Assembly: GCF_029633865.1 (NCBI RefSeq)
Contig: NC_079213.1
Coordinates: forward strand, 90,570,429 to 90,634,428
Source: Lampris incognitus
Lineage: Eukaryota; Chordata; Actinopteri; Lampriformes; Lampridae
DNA: 64,000 nucleotides
Direction of reading: 5' to 3'
Positions 11,690-23,069 of the stretch are shown in pieces; the first letter of the stretch is position 1, and every line of letters begins with the position of its first letter. The translations under genes were made by a program, and so were the position numbers. Under the pieces are notes generated by a model. It was not told where the DNA came from and made no database searches. It saw only the letters and a program-made list of their open reading frames with translations.

Positions 11690-14600
11690 ACCTTGGTGTT
11701 TAAGAAGACCAACTAGTGATGCCTGTAATAACTGAAAAAAATAAATAAATCATAATATCCCTTTTTTTGGCTCACACAATATGTAGAAGATGGAAAAAAC
11801 TTCAACTACTGAGATTCTCAATGACCACAACCAATTTGCAAACCAGAAGTGGCACAAATAGACATTGGCAGTAAATGTGTACTGGTAGTGTTGAAGCCTT
11901 GAACTTTGAACCATTTCCATTGGCAAACAGTAAAAGTTGTATGTGAGGTCTGTAGGAGGAGAAGCTGTGACCCAATTAAAAATGGTCACAGTTTCTTAAG
12001 AAAAACAACTCAATGCCGAACAATAGCAACACATTTAGGGCATATCAGGTTACCTTCGCCATGGTGAATTGTAATAAACATGCATATTTGCCTGGGTATA
12101 TTTTCACATGGAGAGCAGTGCTACACAAACAGCCTCTCATCACATGCTGACCGCAATATGCACCACTCAATATTGTTTACTGACCAACAGACATGGATTG
12201 ACGCAACGTCCAACCATGTTAGTTAGTTTAATTCTTATGGGCAAGCCACATTACTGGGTTAAACAAAATGGAAAACTTTCTGCTCAGAGGTATGTCCATT
12301 GCTACAATAAAACGTTTTTTTCCCAGCCCTCACAGAGGCCTTGAGAGTGGCCTTGAGAGCGGCCGCTGACGAGGAAGGTTTTGCGCAGAGATAAGACGCT
12401 GACAACCAACAAACACACAACAACCTTTGGTCGCAAATTTAAGAAACAGAATTCATTTAGAGGCCCTCCGTAACAAGATGATATGAAAGATGTTTAAGCC
12501 CTATTGATTTAATTTTTTTTAAAAAAGGTACTAAATGCTGTCAATATTTCAAATTTGTATCCCTAGTGGGAATCAACTAAGTCCTTAATCAGGACTATGT
12601 TTAAAATTTAGCCATATGGGAAATCACCAAATAATAGATTTGTTTGCCCTACCTCCCTATATTTCCCCCTGAGCTGGAAGGGTCTGCAGTGCCAAGCAAG
12701 CTTCTTCTCTCCATGATCATCAGATTTTGTTCTCCACGTCCCCTGGAAGCTAGTAACACACACTGGTTGAGACAGCGGTGTGTACGGTATGTGCTCAGCT
12801 GTCTGCCCTTTAAGCCTGAGATGGCAATGGCTTATGGAGAGGGTGTAAAGGTCTTTTTTATTGTCATGTTGCCAACCACTCAAGGACTGAGAAAGACGAT
12901 GGCTTGAAAGACAGTGTGAACAAATTAAATAGAGAGAACGAGTACACAGGAGGATGGGAAAAATGAGGGTTGGGTTTAAAATATGAATTGTTGCTCAAGC
13001 CCTGTCCTTCTTGAGGAGGTTGGATGGCCTTGCAACAGAAACTGTTTACATCAAGAACAACAGGAGGTCAATGGTGGTGGAGGATGGAAGGTAACATCAC
13101 TCACTTATTCTCACCGAATTCTTGAACCCACAATGGAGCTTAGCTGCAATAGTAAGAAGGGGGATGGTTACATAGCAGCTGGTGCTATAAGCATGTCAAT
13201 GGTTAGCTCATCCTCATTGTGGAAGCTGCACGGGGGGGGGGGGGGGGCTGATGTACACAAGAACAAGTGTGGCTGATTAAGAGGAAAAAAAGCTAGGGTC
13301 ATAAAATGACAAGAAACTCAATGCTAGGTTATAGTTGGTGTTGTCAACTTAGCTCGCCTTAAGAGATTTACAGATGTCAAATCATTAAGGGCTTCCATTC
13401 ATCACCATTTCATCACCAGGAGGGCAAATCAGACAAAAGTCCAACTACGTCCGTAGGACGTTAACCTTGATTTTGCCACTGCCTTACGACTCCCATCCAT
13501 TATCCGCAATATTTTGATGTCAAACCACCTGAGAAGGAAGTTAATATAGGAAGCTTGGTGCGGGGCAGCCCAGTTGTTAGGGATCATCCCATAACCAAAA
13601 GAGTTCAGTGTGATAGCTGAACATATGTGGGACTTCTTGAATCATCCTTGAGCATGCCAGAGGACCCTTACTTGTTTAGGCAGGAGAAGAATATTATCTT
13701 AAAAGATAATTGTAAATACTGTGTTGCCCATTTGTGTCAGTGGATGACAGGGCCATTACGCCATTGCAATGTCATCCCACAGCTCAAAGACCCACTCACA
13801 CAGGCGTCTCATTTGATGTCGTCACCAGGGGACTGTAGTAAATCTCCTAGACGGATATTACAAAACATACAGCTTACACAAGGCTCATCTTAATTTAGCT
13901 GCTTATGGTAAAGCTGTATAACGTCGGCACCTGGAATAAGATTCCCAAAAGATTAAGGATCCAATGTTTTACCTTTCTTACATCTTCCCAGTATATTTAT
14001 TTAGGTCAATGAAATTTCATTGAGGTAATACAATGATAGAACATCATAAATGGAGAATACTTCATCTAAAATACTAGTTTTAATTTCTTATCCTCATTTT
14101 CATCCATCAGTTAATCCCTAGTTTAAAGTAAGCAGCTGCCTATCTGGCACAATCAAGTGGCCGATGTAGCAGTAGAAACAAGATTTGCTCAGCTAACTAG
14201 ATAACAGACTAAATTGCAAACAGCGTAAACTTAAACAGGCTTACATGAAACACAGCCAAGTGGGCAAAAAGTGGCACTTGTTCAAGACCTGACAAGATGG
14301 GGAAAATACACCTTTTACCTTTGTACACATCATATGATTTGAAAATTGATAACACCTCCCGACTGCTAGTTCTTCTTTGTGTTTGTCACTTTCCATTATA
14401 TGTGAGGCTTGAAGAATGCTCACTGTGGCCAAATAGGGAGGCATTACGAGTGCTTATCGTGCAGGCCTTGTTTATTCTCTCCATTCCTGAAAATCACTGA
14501 CACTTAAAATACTCTTCCTGGTATCAAACAGGAAACCAAGAGCCACCAGAACAGAGTGAGATCTGAGATGGGATCTGACCAATTGGGTGGATGTGCTGAG

Positions 14601-15790
14601 ACATCTGCTAATATTTTTTTTAGCCCAGAGACTTCTATGAACATTGAGATATGACAGGTGGGGCAGTCTTGGTGTGCTGTGTCCAAGTTGGGATTTAAGT
14701 ATGAGGCTGCTGAACTGAATATATTGAATGGCATGTGTATGATCCCGACACCGGCTCCTCTGTGTTACAAATGGCCATTGAACGGATGGATTCCAAAATC
14801 CAAATAGACGGCCTGAATTTAGATTAACTGCAATTACACACTACAGTGTGCTTTAAAATAATGTATTCAGGTAAGCCAGCCACTGTGCTTTTTGTGTATT
14901 CAAGTGTACTAGTCTCAATCACAGCATTTGGCTTGGTTATGGGTGTCAGGTTCCTACCCAGGTTGTAAACAGAGAAGGTTAGGGGGTGTTTTTCTTCTGG
15001 TTGCGGGCATGTGTACCCTGTGTGAGACTAAAGGACATTCCTGCTGAGAGTGGTACTTGGGGGTGTACAACATTATGATCTGCAAAACTGGAGATGGCAC
15101 AACCTACCCCCTGGCGTCACACTGTGGACGTCAGCTGTTCTATGACACTAGTAGATTCAGAGCAAACTCGGGTCCCAACATTCCCACAGCCAACATTATT
15201 GATGTAGCCAAATGCAAAGGAAAGTCGTATGTCCTGAAAATAAGTCCACCAGTTCAGCAAGCAGATGGTGTGAGAGCACCACCCAGTGGACAACTGTGAA
15301 TAATAATGTCATGTGAACTGCTGATCCCTCATCATCCAATCAGGTCAGTTTACTCCAGCACAAAACATCAGATGACTTAGGCTGGGCGTTTCTAACCCGT
15401 GCAAGTGGAACTACAGGCAATTAAGATTTTAAAAATGTTTCAAATTGACTCAATAATCAATTCAAAGCCAACAAACACCATAACTAATATTTCCTATATC
15501 TGTTCTGCATGACAATTTAAAGCAATTCGACCATATAAAAAGTGAATGGCAAGATATACTGCATAAAAAGAGGTGTAAATGCCATCAACAAATTAAAGCA
15601 GATAATTAGCAATGTTTTAAAAACAAACAGAAAAAAAGAGCCTGGATCAAGATTGTATAAAGAAGACTGAATCATGTGTGATGTGCGTGCACGTGTTTAT
15701 CTGCAGCAGACCAGTGCCCACAACGTGTGCTTTGTGGCAAACTGCCAGGTCTTTACCAGCTCCTGTGGTAGCTTTATATATCTATAAGAT
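11690..15790. other. Long GRAMD2 intron, nothing recognised
   Basis: This part of the intron between 19945 and 9478 holds only short open frames of no known family (for example 12608-12883, 13627-13893 and 15057-15299). There is a run of about 17 G at 13232-13248. I see no tRNA-like, LTR or terminal-repeat structure. Confidence 0.5.
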
Positions 15791-16249
15791 ATGACTTTAC
15801 CAGCTCCTGTGTTGTCTACAGGACAATGCACAAAAGTCAGGAAGTGCTGTTACAATTGTGGGAAGGACTCTCACATACTGCCACAATGCACTAACGAATC
15901 GAATGCTGTTTTGGTGCAAAGGAAATTGTGTGAGAGGTACCACAGTTGGGCAGGGCCAACAAGTTGCCCCACAGTCAAGCCTACCTTTAAACATGTAGGA
16001 GCTCACAGCCAAATCAGTTCCACCCGCTCTGGCCACTGTATGTATGAGCTCATACAATTGCAAGCCGAAATCACTCAAATCCCCGATGGTCTGGTTGGAA
16101 AACCCTGTGAGGATGAAACTTGGATGGATGGAGTTCGTTGTCACTGTTTAATGGATTCTGGGTCACAGGTCACTATTGTATCGCAGTCATTTTATTTCCG
16201 ACATCTATCCCATAGACAGCTGTACACAACTGGGAAAGTATTTGACTGA
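15791..16249 (+). pseudogene. LTR-retrotransposon gag-protease fragment
   Basis: The 152-residue open frame has a CCHC zinc knuckle (CYNCGKDSHILPQC, C-x2-C-x4-H-x4-C) near residue 20. Near its end it has a retroviral-type aspartic protease motif, CLMDSGSQVTIVSQSF, with the catalytic DSG. The order gag knuckle then protease fits a Ty3/Gypsy-type polyprotein. No reverse transcriptase, integrase or LTR is visible either side, so it is an isolated fragment in the GRAMD2 intron, on the strand opposite to the gene. Confidence 0.7.
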
Positions 16250-19200
16250 ATGAGAGAAGAAGAAGAGAGACGATTTAGCCAAGTGTTGCCAGCATCTAGC
16301 TCTTCTTATTGTCAAATCACCGCTCTCTGCCATGTTTTCCTGCTAGCTGATGGATGGGACAGGAGGTGAGTAGACAACATCATTCTCCTTAGACACTGAA
16401 GATGAGTTGGCCACCATCACCTACTTCTGTTCTTGGGTCACTTGAGTATCAGAGAACATATTTTTTTGATAATGAGCGCTATAATATTTTTTTTTTTTGG
16501 GTGCCCAACTTTTGTTTTGTTTCAACTGTTTGTTGGGAGTGTTTTCGCATGGATCGAGGAGTATCAAATTAAGGATAGACGTTCTTCCGTTGTAGGAGGT
16601 TTAACTGTCCATTGGGTTACTACAGAAAATACTTTCACTTTTGATTAAGACTGAAAGAAAAATATTGAACAAGAATACCATTTTTTTCTCTTAATAGCTA
16701 AACTAACTTTAATGTCATTCATTAATGCTTGTTGTATTGTCATTCATTCTCTTTCATTTATAAGTCATAACTTACAAATTGCAGCAGTAGATTATTTATT
16801 TATTTATTTTGTGCATCATATAAAGTCATATAAAGCCTAGAGTGTACATGCATGTGTGTGAAGAAGAACATATAGGCCAGCGAAAGAGTGTGCACTCGAG
16901 TGTGCGCGCTACAGAACATTGTGCGAGTGTGTCTGAGTATGGGAAGTCATACGGGCTCATGCACACAGCGTCTCCCTCAACTTCCTCCATGCTAACTGCT
17001 CTTCAGACAGAGAGGGTCCTTCTTCCTCATGTCTCACATGGCTTTCAGAAGCCAAGCACACCAAGAGCAACTGGCTGGAAAATCCCACCTGGCTCCAGTA
17101 TAGTGAAAACTATCACAAATATAAACCCCAGTGCATAGGTCCTGTACAAAGGGAACCTTTATGTTGACTCTACAGTGAGGTCTCGATTTTAATCCTCCAG
17201 AAAGGAAGTGGTTTATATTTGTGAATTAAAATATCCTGAAGTAGTGTGCCATTTCATACCCAAAACATTAATAAGTGCACACATATTCCTAAAAGCCTCG
17301 TATAACCTAGTCTTTAGCTGAACTACTTCCAACACAATTTTTAGCCTTAAATTACAATAATCTCACACTCCCTTTAGAATAAACATGTGAGTCATCAGAT
17401 AATTTCTTTCATTATGCCCATTTGAATTATCCATTCACCTTAGATGCTCAACAATTTAGGTTCACTGTAAAGTCACATGGTCAAGACAGAATAAAAGGCT
17501 TATACACATGGATGAATTCCACTGGCAGTAGCTACCACAAAATTCTGATTCTGAAAATATATAGTGGTGAAATGCATCAAAGTGCTGCGGAAAAGACAGG
17601 ACATCTTCTGGGTGCAAACCTTTTATTAAGAAAACTGTTATATTTTACTCTTCTTTTCCCCTATCTTCAATGTACAGATTTCCTAAACCTACAAAAAGTA
17701 GGTCTTTATCACATGGTAAGGTGAAGGGTTCCTCCCCTGAGCGAAGGGCCACACTTATATAGAAAGTAAAACTCGGATAACAAAAATAGCCGATTTGAAC
17801 TGACACTGCCTCATGGGACTACAGTAGGTGCACTGTAAATCCTGAAGTCAGCAAGGTGCCAAGTATTAACAAGAATAACCAGATAGACACGAGTTAAAAC
17901 AGCCACTGATTAGGCTCATGCTTTTGGACAAGCTTACACAAAAGCTTGTGTGTTTAGAAAGAGGCGGATCTGTGTGGGATATGCTAGGTGGAATTTGCCA
18001 GGCCTACGGCAGGAGCAAAAGGTGAAACAGCTGAGAAGAGAAAAACCCTTTACTTTGTGACTATAGCTTGGGAGTAGTCATTGGCACAAGCCTTAAAACT
18101 AAATCCCTCTGACTTTCACACACAGACACCTTCAGCCATAACGAGCGGGTTGGTCTAAAACCCCTCATTAAGCCAAATCCTCCATTAGAGACTAACTTAG
18201 GCTACTCCTTTCAGCCTGAAGCACAGCTCATAATCAAGACCCACAGGGTTTGCCCTGCCCACAGCTGGTCATGAATCCCTTTTCTGTAAGCATCGCTCCA
18301 GAGCCAACTGGACGCCTGCGCAGCTGCTCCACCCCACCTATTCCAAGCTCCTCCAATGTAATGCAGTTCCACGATACAGACTTCTCCCCTTTATACAAGC
18401 TATTTTACTATTGTATACATGAGCTGATGTTTTTGTCCTGAGACATTCGGTAAGGAAATAAAGCCTGACTGTCGCACACATACACACACACACTAGTTGT
18501 GGGGTTTTGAACCTATGACCTGAGGGTTACAGCACAGCCTCCAAACACTTAGCCACCTTGACTCACATGGGTCTGTTTGTATCCACTACAATCCCTTGGA
18601 AGCAGGTGACCAAAAATCCTTATGAATGCCAATATAGCTGTTATCAATAGATGCGGGTAGCAGGCCAGGTCTGACTGGAGAGGTCCTCTCATTTCCATGT
18701 ATATGCCTATCTATGGGGAAGAAAGTGAAAGGCAATGCCCACTGGACAAGGGAGTAATAGAGATACCAAGAGACTTTACATAATATTACAGACCACCTGT
18801 GGTCGAACCCGTGGGAGCTAAAAATAGGGTTTTCCAAGACAACACAACAGCCCCCTACTCCCTTGTGTGAAGAGTGTGTGCCTGACCTTGGAGAGCAAGA
18901 AGAAGAAGAAGAAAAAGAGAGAGACATAGCATTACAGAACCTGTGTCTATGAGTGTGTGTTTTTGTGCATCCATGCAGTCTACGCTGGCTCTGGATCTTA
19001 GCAGAGCTGGATCATCCGTGATCACGAAGGCAGAACAAATAGTCGTGTCAATCTGACCCACATAGGCCCTGGATGAAGTCACAGTTTCCGACTAGGAGTC
19101 AAGGGTGAGATTAAGAAGCGACCAAATCTTGACTTGACTTTTCAATGTGCCATTACACATCACATGAAGCTGTTTGTTTACATCGCCTGAAATAAAACGA

Positions 19201-19944
19201 CCATATACTAAATATACATGCACATCGATGTAGAGATAAATACTGAAGGGGGTCACTTGGTAAGTGTCATTGGTTTACTAGTGAGCTCGATGCAAACAAA
19301 ACGCCTCAGTCTGTATCTGATGAGACTTGTCTGGCGTTCAGGACAATTTCTGTAGATATGGCTCGAGTCTGGCCCAATTTCCCCTTTATGATACAAAGCC
19401 TTACATCATTAAATCGTCTTGATTACCCACTAAAAAGGTTTTTCCTCATCGTTTGCAAGGGCTCTGCCAACACAATCAAAACTACCTATAGCTACACGGA
19501 TCAATTTTACTGTCACCCGACAATTAACTGGGTTATGAGTAGCGACATCGATGAACCTTTAATTTTCACTGGTGACAGAATTGTCTGCATGTATTTGCAA
19601 AGCTAATTTCGGCCAGCTCACACATCAACCTTGTGGCTTGGTAGTTTTGATGCCAACACACAGGCAAAGCAGAACAGCAGGGCTAACCGGCTAGCTTTAT
19701 CCACGTATTCAGAACGATCACTTAACTACACTGAGGTTTCTATGTCTAATTCAACAACACCATAAGGCAGTTGCTTTCCTACTTGTGAGGTCTGTTATTT
19801 TCCAAAAACGTAAAAGGGTATTAGCCCACATAAGGGTGTTGGCGATCAAAAGAAGCTATTCACTAGCATCCACCCTTCTAGGATGCTAGGCTGGCACTCA
19901 GATAACGGTTCACAGCTCCGAGCCAACTGTTATATTTAGCTTAC
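16250..19944. other. GRAMD2 intron, nothing recognised
   Basis: I see no coding exon or classifiable repeat. Open frames such as 16842-17138 and 18586-18927 lack any family resemblance or splice context. The only local structure is short purine runs near 18900. Confidence 0.45.
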
Positions 19945-20036
19945 CTTTCTTTCATGAAATGCTTGATTCTGACCATTGCCTTCTCGTCTATCTTCCTCAG
20001 GAAGGTTTTCAATCTTTCTCTCTTGTTTTCAAGCAT
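19945..20036 (-). CDS. gramd2b: Candidate alternative first coding exon of the GRAMD2 gene
   Basis: An ATG at 20036 opens a 30-codon highly basic segment (starting MLENKRERLKTFLRKI) that ends at a strong donor at 19944 (AAAG then GTAAGC) in phase 2. An in-frame TAA lies upstream, so this ATG is the first in its frame. The proximal first exon (9470-9412) also ends in phase 2, so either can join the exon at 8072 in frame. Use of this exon would give about 377 residues. Splicing it into the proximal exon instead, which has a good polypyrimidine acceptor at about 9479, brings an in-frame TAG within a few codons. The ATG would then be an upstream ORF and the exon effectively 5' UTR. The exon itself is well supported by its donor and its place near the promoter; its coding status is inferred. 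Confidence 0.5.
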
Positions 20037-20099
20037 TCTTCTTTCCGCCGGTGGTTGGTCCGTCTTGAGACGACGCTCCACGCCAACTCTCTCTGGGTT

Positions 20100-20300
20100 T
20101 GTTTAGCTTGGGGTCTTTTTTTTCTTCTCTGACTTCATCCACGGCTCATTAGGATAATGAGCTTAAATCGGACCAAGTGTAGTAGCCAATGAGAGTTGGC
20201 TACGACCTAAAAAAAACCCAGTCATGTCAGACCTTTTATCCAATCACAGCTTGGTACTTGACTATTGCCGACCGCCCATTTCTTTATATGGGATGTAACT
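20100..20300 (-). promoter_or_regulatory. Probable GRAMD2 promoter region
   Basis: Upstream of the distal first exon there are two CCAAT motifs (read on the plus strand near 20191 and 20243) and a TATAAAG on the minus strand at 20282-20288. The stretch has more CpG and GC than its surroundings. Placement upstream of the first exon supports a promoter; the start site cannot be fixed from sequence alone. Confidence 0.35.
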
Positions 20301-20794
20301 CCAGCGTACTCCTGTCTGTAGCCAGAGAGGGGTGGGGTCCATGGTGTCATCAGCGAGGTCGTTTCGTCAATGATTTACGGATAATCTTACATTTCACAAC
20401 AGACACTCGTGTATCACTTAGTTAATATTATATCACATCCTACCCCAGTTGACTACACAGCAGAGAAATTAATTGTACGAGCAGATAAGGTTGAGCAAAA
20501 TGCCCCAACGATAACGTGTTTCCCAAAGAACTTTCACAAATTGTTATACAACGTTTGAGGTGAAAATCTGAACATAACGTATAATGATTAATAAAGTGAA
20601 AAAGCCTATCTGACTGAGGTGATGGCTGCTTTTGATTATTTTTACTTTACAATTTATAATTTTTTTTGTGCTTTGGAAACCAGCAGTATATGTACTTTAA
20701 AAGACAATAGCATGCCCTTTCAGTATTTGAAGAAGATAAGATACAAATAGTAATAGATGACAGATGAGAGAATGCAAGTGAATCTCATGAATGA

Positions 20795-23065
20795 TCCCTG
20801 GGCAACAAATTTTTTTCTAAAGTTTTGCTTCCTGAAAAATTTAGAGATTATGATAGACAATGTCAACCGGAACACAAATATAATTTCAGATTTGCTATAT
20901 TACATAGGAATTTGGAGAAACATTATTGAACTTAACATGTTTAATCACGTAATAATGCTGACACATTGTGTTAGTTCAACTGAGTTTAAAATGTTTTGCA
21001 TCTGATTTTCGTTTGTACTCAGCATCTGGTGCCTCTCGTGTCAGTGTCCAACAATAGTCGGCCAGCATTGATGGATTCCAGTTGCCGTGATACCTCTTTT
21101 CTATGGTCGCAATGTCCTGGTGAAACCTTTCACAATGTTTGTCACTGACTGCACCAAGATCAGCAGGGAAGAAGTCCAAGTGTGAATGCAGAAAATGAAT
21201 TTTCAATGACATGTTGCACTTCACGGTTTTGTATGCGCTAAGTATGTTGTCAAGCAGCTCAGTGTTGTTTGCTGCTCTGTAGTTGCCAAGAAAATTCTCA
21301 ACAACATCCTTAAATGTCCTCCATGCTATTTTCTCTGGCCCCACTAGCAGATCTTCTAACTCCCTGTCATTGATGACCTGTTTGATTTGTGGACCAACAA
21401 AAATGCCTTCCTTAATCTTGGCATCAGCCAATCTTGGAAACATCTGTCTGAAATAGTGAAATCCATCACCTTCTTTGTTCATCGCTTTCACAAAAAATTT
21501 CATCAATCCGAGTTTTATATGAAGAGGGAGCAGAAATATTTTAGTTGGATCAACAAGTGGTTTATGTGCCACACTTTTCTGCCCTGGAATGAAATGCTTA
21601 AGGTGCGGCCAGTTCTTTTTAATGTGACTCTTTAGGACGGCTATCCCATTCACAAAGGAAACAATAGTACTTTGTATATCTGAGCTGCATTCCTAGTAGC
21701 AGTGCCAATACTTTTAGATCACCACAGATGTTCCAGTCATAATTGTTTTACTGTAAGGGTTTAACAACAGTTCCATGTTATTGTAAGTTTCTTTCATGTG
21801 TACTGCATAGCCAATGGGTACTGAAGGGTGCACATTGCCATTGTGTAACAGGACAGCTTTCAAGCTTAACTTTGACGAATCTATAAAAAGACGCCATTGT
21901 TGTGGGTCATGCACACAACCCAAAGCCATGAACAATCCATCAACGTCAGTGCAGAAACAAAGGTTGTCAACCTGTGTAAAGAAGTTTGTCAAATGTTCTT
22001 AACAGTTCTGAAAGATAGACATTTTTTTACCTGGTGACAGCAAACCGCATCCTTCCAATCTTGAACCAAGTAGTTCTGCTTTAGCTTTTGACAAATCTAA
22101 GTCCCTGACCAGGTCACTTAATTCTGGCAGTGTTATCAGATGAGGATAACCAGGCATAAAGGGTTCAACATCTGGATCAGTGTCGTTTTCCACATCTGAT
22201 TCATGCATTGCAGCAACTTCATCTGCCTCATCTGGGCTCCACGTCTCTGGTGGCTTCAGTACTGGCAAACTGTCATCATGTGGCACTGGTCTCATGGCTG
22301 AAGGCAGATTGGGGTATTCAATAGATTTCTTATTTTTAGTTGAGAAGCCAGATACATTGGTCAGACAGAAGTAACAGTCTGTCACGTGAGCCTTCTGTTC
22401 TCTTCTATCATTGGGACTGCAAATGGCATTGACTTCCTTCCGAGTACCTCTGAGCCAAACTCTCAGGTTGACTGCACATATTGCACAACAAATGTGAGGA
22501 GCCCAGGGTTTCTCTTGGTCACCAATTTTATATCGGAAGTAGAACTCAGGCTTTCTTAATAAGTGCAGTCATGGTGCGTCTTTCAGCCTTAAGTGTATAC
22601 TCGCCACAGATGTAACAGAATGTATTGCAGCTATTGCAAAATTGACGAGACATTTCTGCCGTATTAAATCTTCCTGAAGACATTAAATCCTATTGTTCAG
22701 TATACTCACTATGCTATTGCCTGAAGAACATGTGCATCGACATGTGTCCAAACAGCATCTGTAAATGTGAGCAGCTTTTATAGCCTGTCTGCCAGCATCT
22801 AACCTGACTAACCATGGCCAGGCATGCCTAAGACAACATTTGCATAGCACCTACACTGAGTGCATGCCCAGGCATGCTTGTTCCGACCAAAACAGCTTGC
22901 TTTGTGGGCAACAGACTTAAAATATGGTGGAAAATAAAAAAAAATGGGTTATATCTACAAAATGGTATGTGATAGGAAAATTGAAAGGTGATTTTCATGA
23001 TCAGCAACCCAATATCCATAAAATACATCCCAAAGTGTTCAGGAAGCAAAATCTTCATTGTCCAG
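20795..23065 (-). mobile_element. Candidate unclassified transposable element carrying a repetitive zinc-binding protein gene
   Basis: The pseudogene at 20976-22683 is flanked by an inverted pair: TTTTGCTTCCTGAA at 20823-20836 and its perfect reverse complement at 23038-23051. Outside these, CTGGGCAACAAA (left, from about 20798) resembles CTGGACAATGAA (right end read inward from 23065), at 9 of 12 bases or so. Flanks on both sides contain TGAATGA, a possible target duplication of 5-7 bp, but the boundary is not exact. The span is about 2.3 kb. Terminal repeats, a single long reading frame and decay together suggest a DNA-transposon-like unit. The superfamily cannot be named from this copy. 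Confidence 0.45.
20976..22683 (-). pseudogene. Decayed copy of a repetitive uncharacterised protein family
   Basis: The reading frame starts at ATG 22683. It has an N-terminal cysteine cluster (CNSCNTFCYICGEY, then WAPHICCAIC) that could bind zinc, and DCYFCLTNVSGF further on. After an acidic linker come LPELSDLVRDLDLSKAKAEL, WRLFIDSSKLSLKAVLLHNG, KIFLLPLHIKLGLMKFFVKA, EGIFVGPQIKQVINDRELED, MSLKIHFLHSHLDFFPADLG and SDKHCERFHQDIATIEKRYH, ending soon after PSMLADYCWTL. Lesions: a frameshift near 22550, an in-frame stop at 21999-22001 and stops around 21690-21716. The rest lies in one frame. From memory, near-identical blocks recur in many copies in insect, cnidarian and fish genomes as uncharacterised proteins. 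That recurrence points to mobile DNA, but I know of no assigned function. The recurring histidines and acidic residues in HFLHSHLDFF and ERFHQD could be catalytic; that is a guess. Confidence 0.65.
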
Positions 23066-23069
23066 TGAA

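Noticed and set aside
12608..12907. Overlapping open frames on both strands
   Set aside because: Opposite frames of similar length with no recognisable domain; chance openness in an intron.
18586..18927. 113-residue minus-strand open frame
   Set aside because: Serine-rich start comes from a purine repeat read backwards; no homology or splice sites.
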